A DNA stretch of 64,000 bases from Acanthococcus lagerstroemiae (taxonomy: Eukaryota > Arthropoda > Insecta > Hemiptera > Eriococcidae): the NCBI GenBank assembly GCA_031841125.1, contig CM063113.1:24697312-24761311 (forward strand), read 5' to 3'. Below are positions 63,151 through 64,000 of this stretch, one piece after another (position 1 is the first letter of the stretch; the number at the start of each line of letters is the position of its first letter). The notes beneath the pieces were generated by a model. That model saw only the letters and a list, made by a program, of their open reading frames with translations. It had not been told where the DNA came from and did no database searches. A program made the translations under genes and the position numbers.

Positions 63151-64000
63151 TGCTTCATGGTCGGGCGGTTTGCGTCCGTTCCCGTTTACACTATATGACA
63201 AGGGGAAACCATTTGTAATTGAAGTGAAAATTCATTCTATACATAGTGTCTAGTGAAAGAAACATGTGCCAAATTTATCGAAAGGTTGACATGAACAGAA
63301 AACTTTCAATCCAATCGAATGGTGCAAAATTTACTTCCTTTGTTCAGTGTAACCCTGTAAAGTACTGGGTTGGAGTCAAAAGTGACATGTTCCAATGGAT
63401 CGGGATTAGGCTTTGCGTTATCACGTTTTGGGCAGGCTGGTTTATAAAATTGAAGTTGCAATGTGTAAAAGGTTCTCAATTCACGTCGTTGGAATGAAAA
63501 CGAATGTTTTTGTCGCTGTTCTGATGATTTTTCAGACGTATTCTGAGGACGTATTTCTTTGAAATTTTTCATCAGTTTTAGCCAAAATGAAGGGATGACG
63601 GGTTATTTCAATGCAGCATCAATTTCAGTAAGCGTTAGTCAGTAATTTTCGACGCTTCTACGCGAATTGTATGCCTTAAAAATATGTAGCTTTGGAGTTG
63701 AAAGTGACATGTTCCAACACGTATTGTGTCCCCCCCCCCCAGTAGGGAGAGTCATGAATTTTATGTTTTGTAAACATGTTTTAAACCTCTAAATGATGTT
63801 TTAAAACACATTCTACCGCAAATGAGAGATAGGATTTTTGGGAATCAGTTTTTCCCGTTTCCTGAAATAGAAAAGTTTTTAGAACATGTCTTGTTTGCAC
63901 CTAGGCCCCTCACATATCTCCGCCATTTCAATTCATAGGGTAGGCAAGTCATAGTACCTGCGCTTGTAATAAGTTGTCCTACCCCCGTTTCTGGGAAGTT
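63151..64000. other. No gene recognised
   Basis: A CAAAAGTGACATGTTCCAA motif occurs at about 63378 and in related form at 63698, and an 11-base C run at 63730-63740. Antisense frames at 63246-63572 have no domain. Confidence 0.4.

Overview
This is an AT-rich animal nuclear genome window, almost certainly from an insect. Three nuclear copies of mitochondrial DNA read correctly only with the invertebrate mitochondrial code (TGA as Trp, ATA as Met, AGA as Ser), and the transposons are of kinds common in insects (hAT, mariner-like, Harbinger-like, RTE, Jockey, R1/I-like LINEs). I cannot name the species. There is no bacterial operon structure, CRISPR array, intact rRNA gene or convincing tRNA gene.

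The one confidently recognised host gene is at the left edge. It is the 5' half of an acetyl-CoA acetyltransferase (thiolase, cytosolic ACAT2-like) on the minus strand, with five exons between 1 and 5293. All splice junctions are GT/AG, the reading phases are compatible, and the acyl-accepting cysteine is codon 90. Its large second intron holds a 1.26-kb foldback repeat with a minisatellite in the loop, and an RTE LINE fragment. A possible divergent plus-strand first exon lies at 6487-6529. Two other weak first-exon candidates are at 28070 and 45688.

The remaining ~58 kb is mostly transposon-derived or unrecognised sequence with a nested history. Layout: Harbinger-type MITE with TTA duplication (8745-9012); hAT transposase fragment (12699-13760); COX1 NUMT (16280-16566); palindromic MITE (17745-18070); inverted repeats and a 5'-truncated R1-like LINE with poly-A (18694-19667); a hAT-like MITE carrying both a LINE 3' end and an ND5 NUMT (22949-24169), with a copy lacking the NUMT at 25133-25661; a second hAT 3' end (26761-27389); a hAT element with near-perfect 8-bp target duplication and a Jockey LINE inside it (28571-31360), itself sitting in a degenerate intron-containing, possibly Helitron-related unit (to 33925) that recurs at 54655-55955; an RTE LINE split by an insertion containing mitochondrial 16S rRNA with a perfect 54-bp duplication (41570-42960); an I-like LINE (43085-43862); a ~3.3-kb foldback (46560-49893); two TA-flanked MITEs (56812-58063); a 1.4-kb purine-rich minisatellite (59156-60570); and a MITE with 6-bp target duplication whose empty site is also in the window (62522-63096).

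No set of genes here works together as a pathway. The strongest content is evolutionary: several insertions can be read against their own empty sites inside the same window, and three independent mitochondrial insertions lie within 26 kb.
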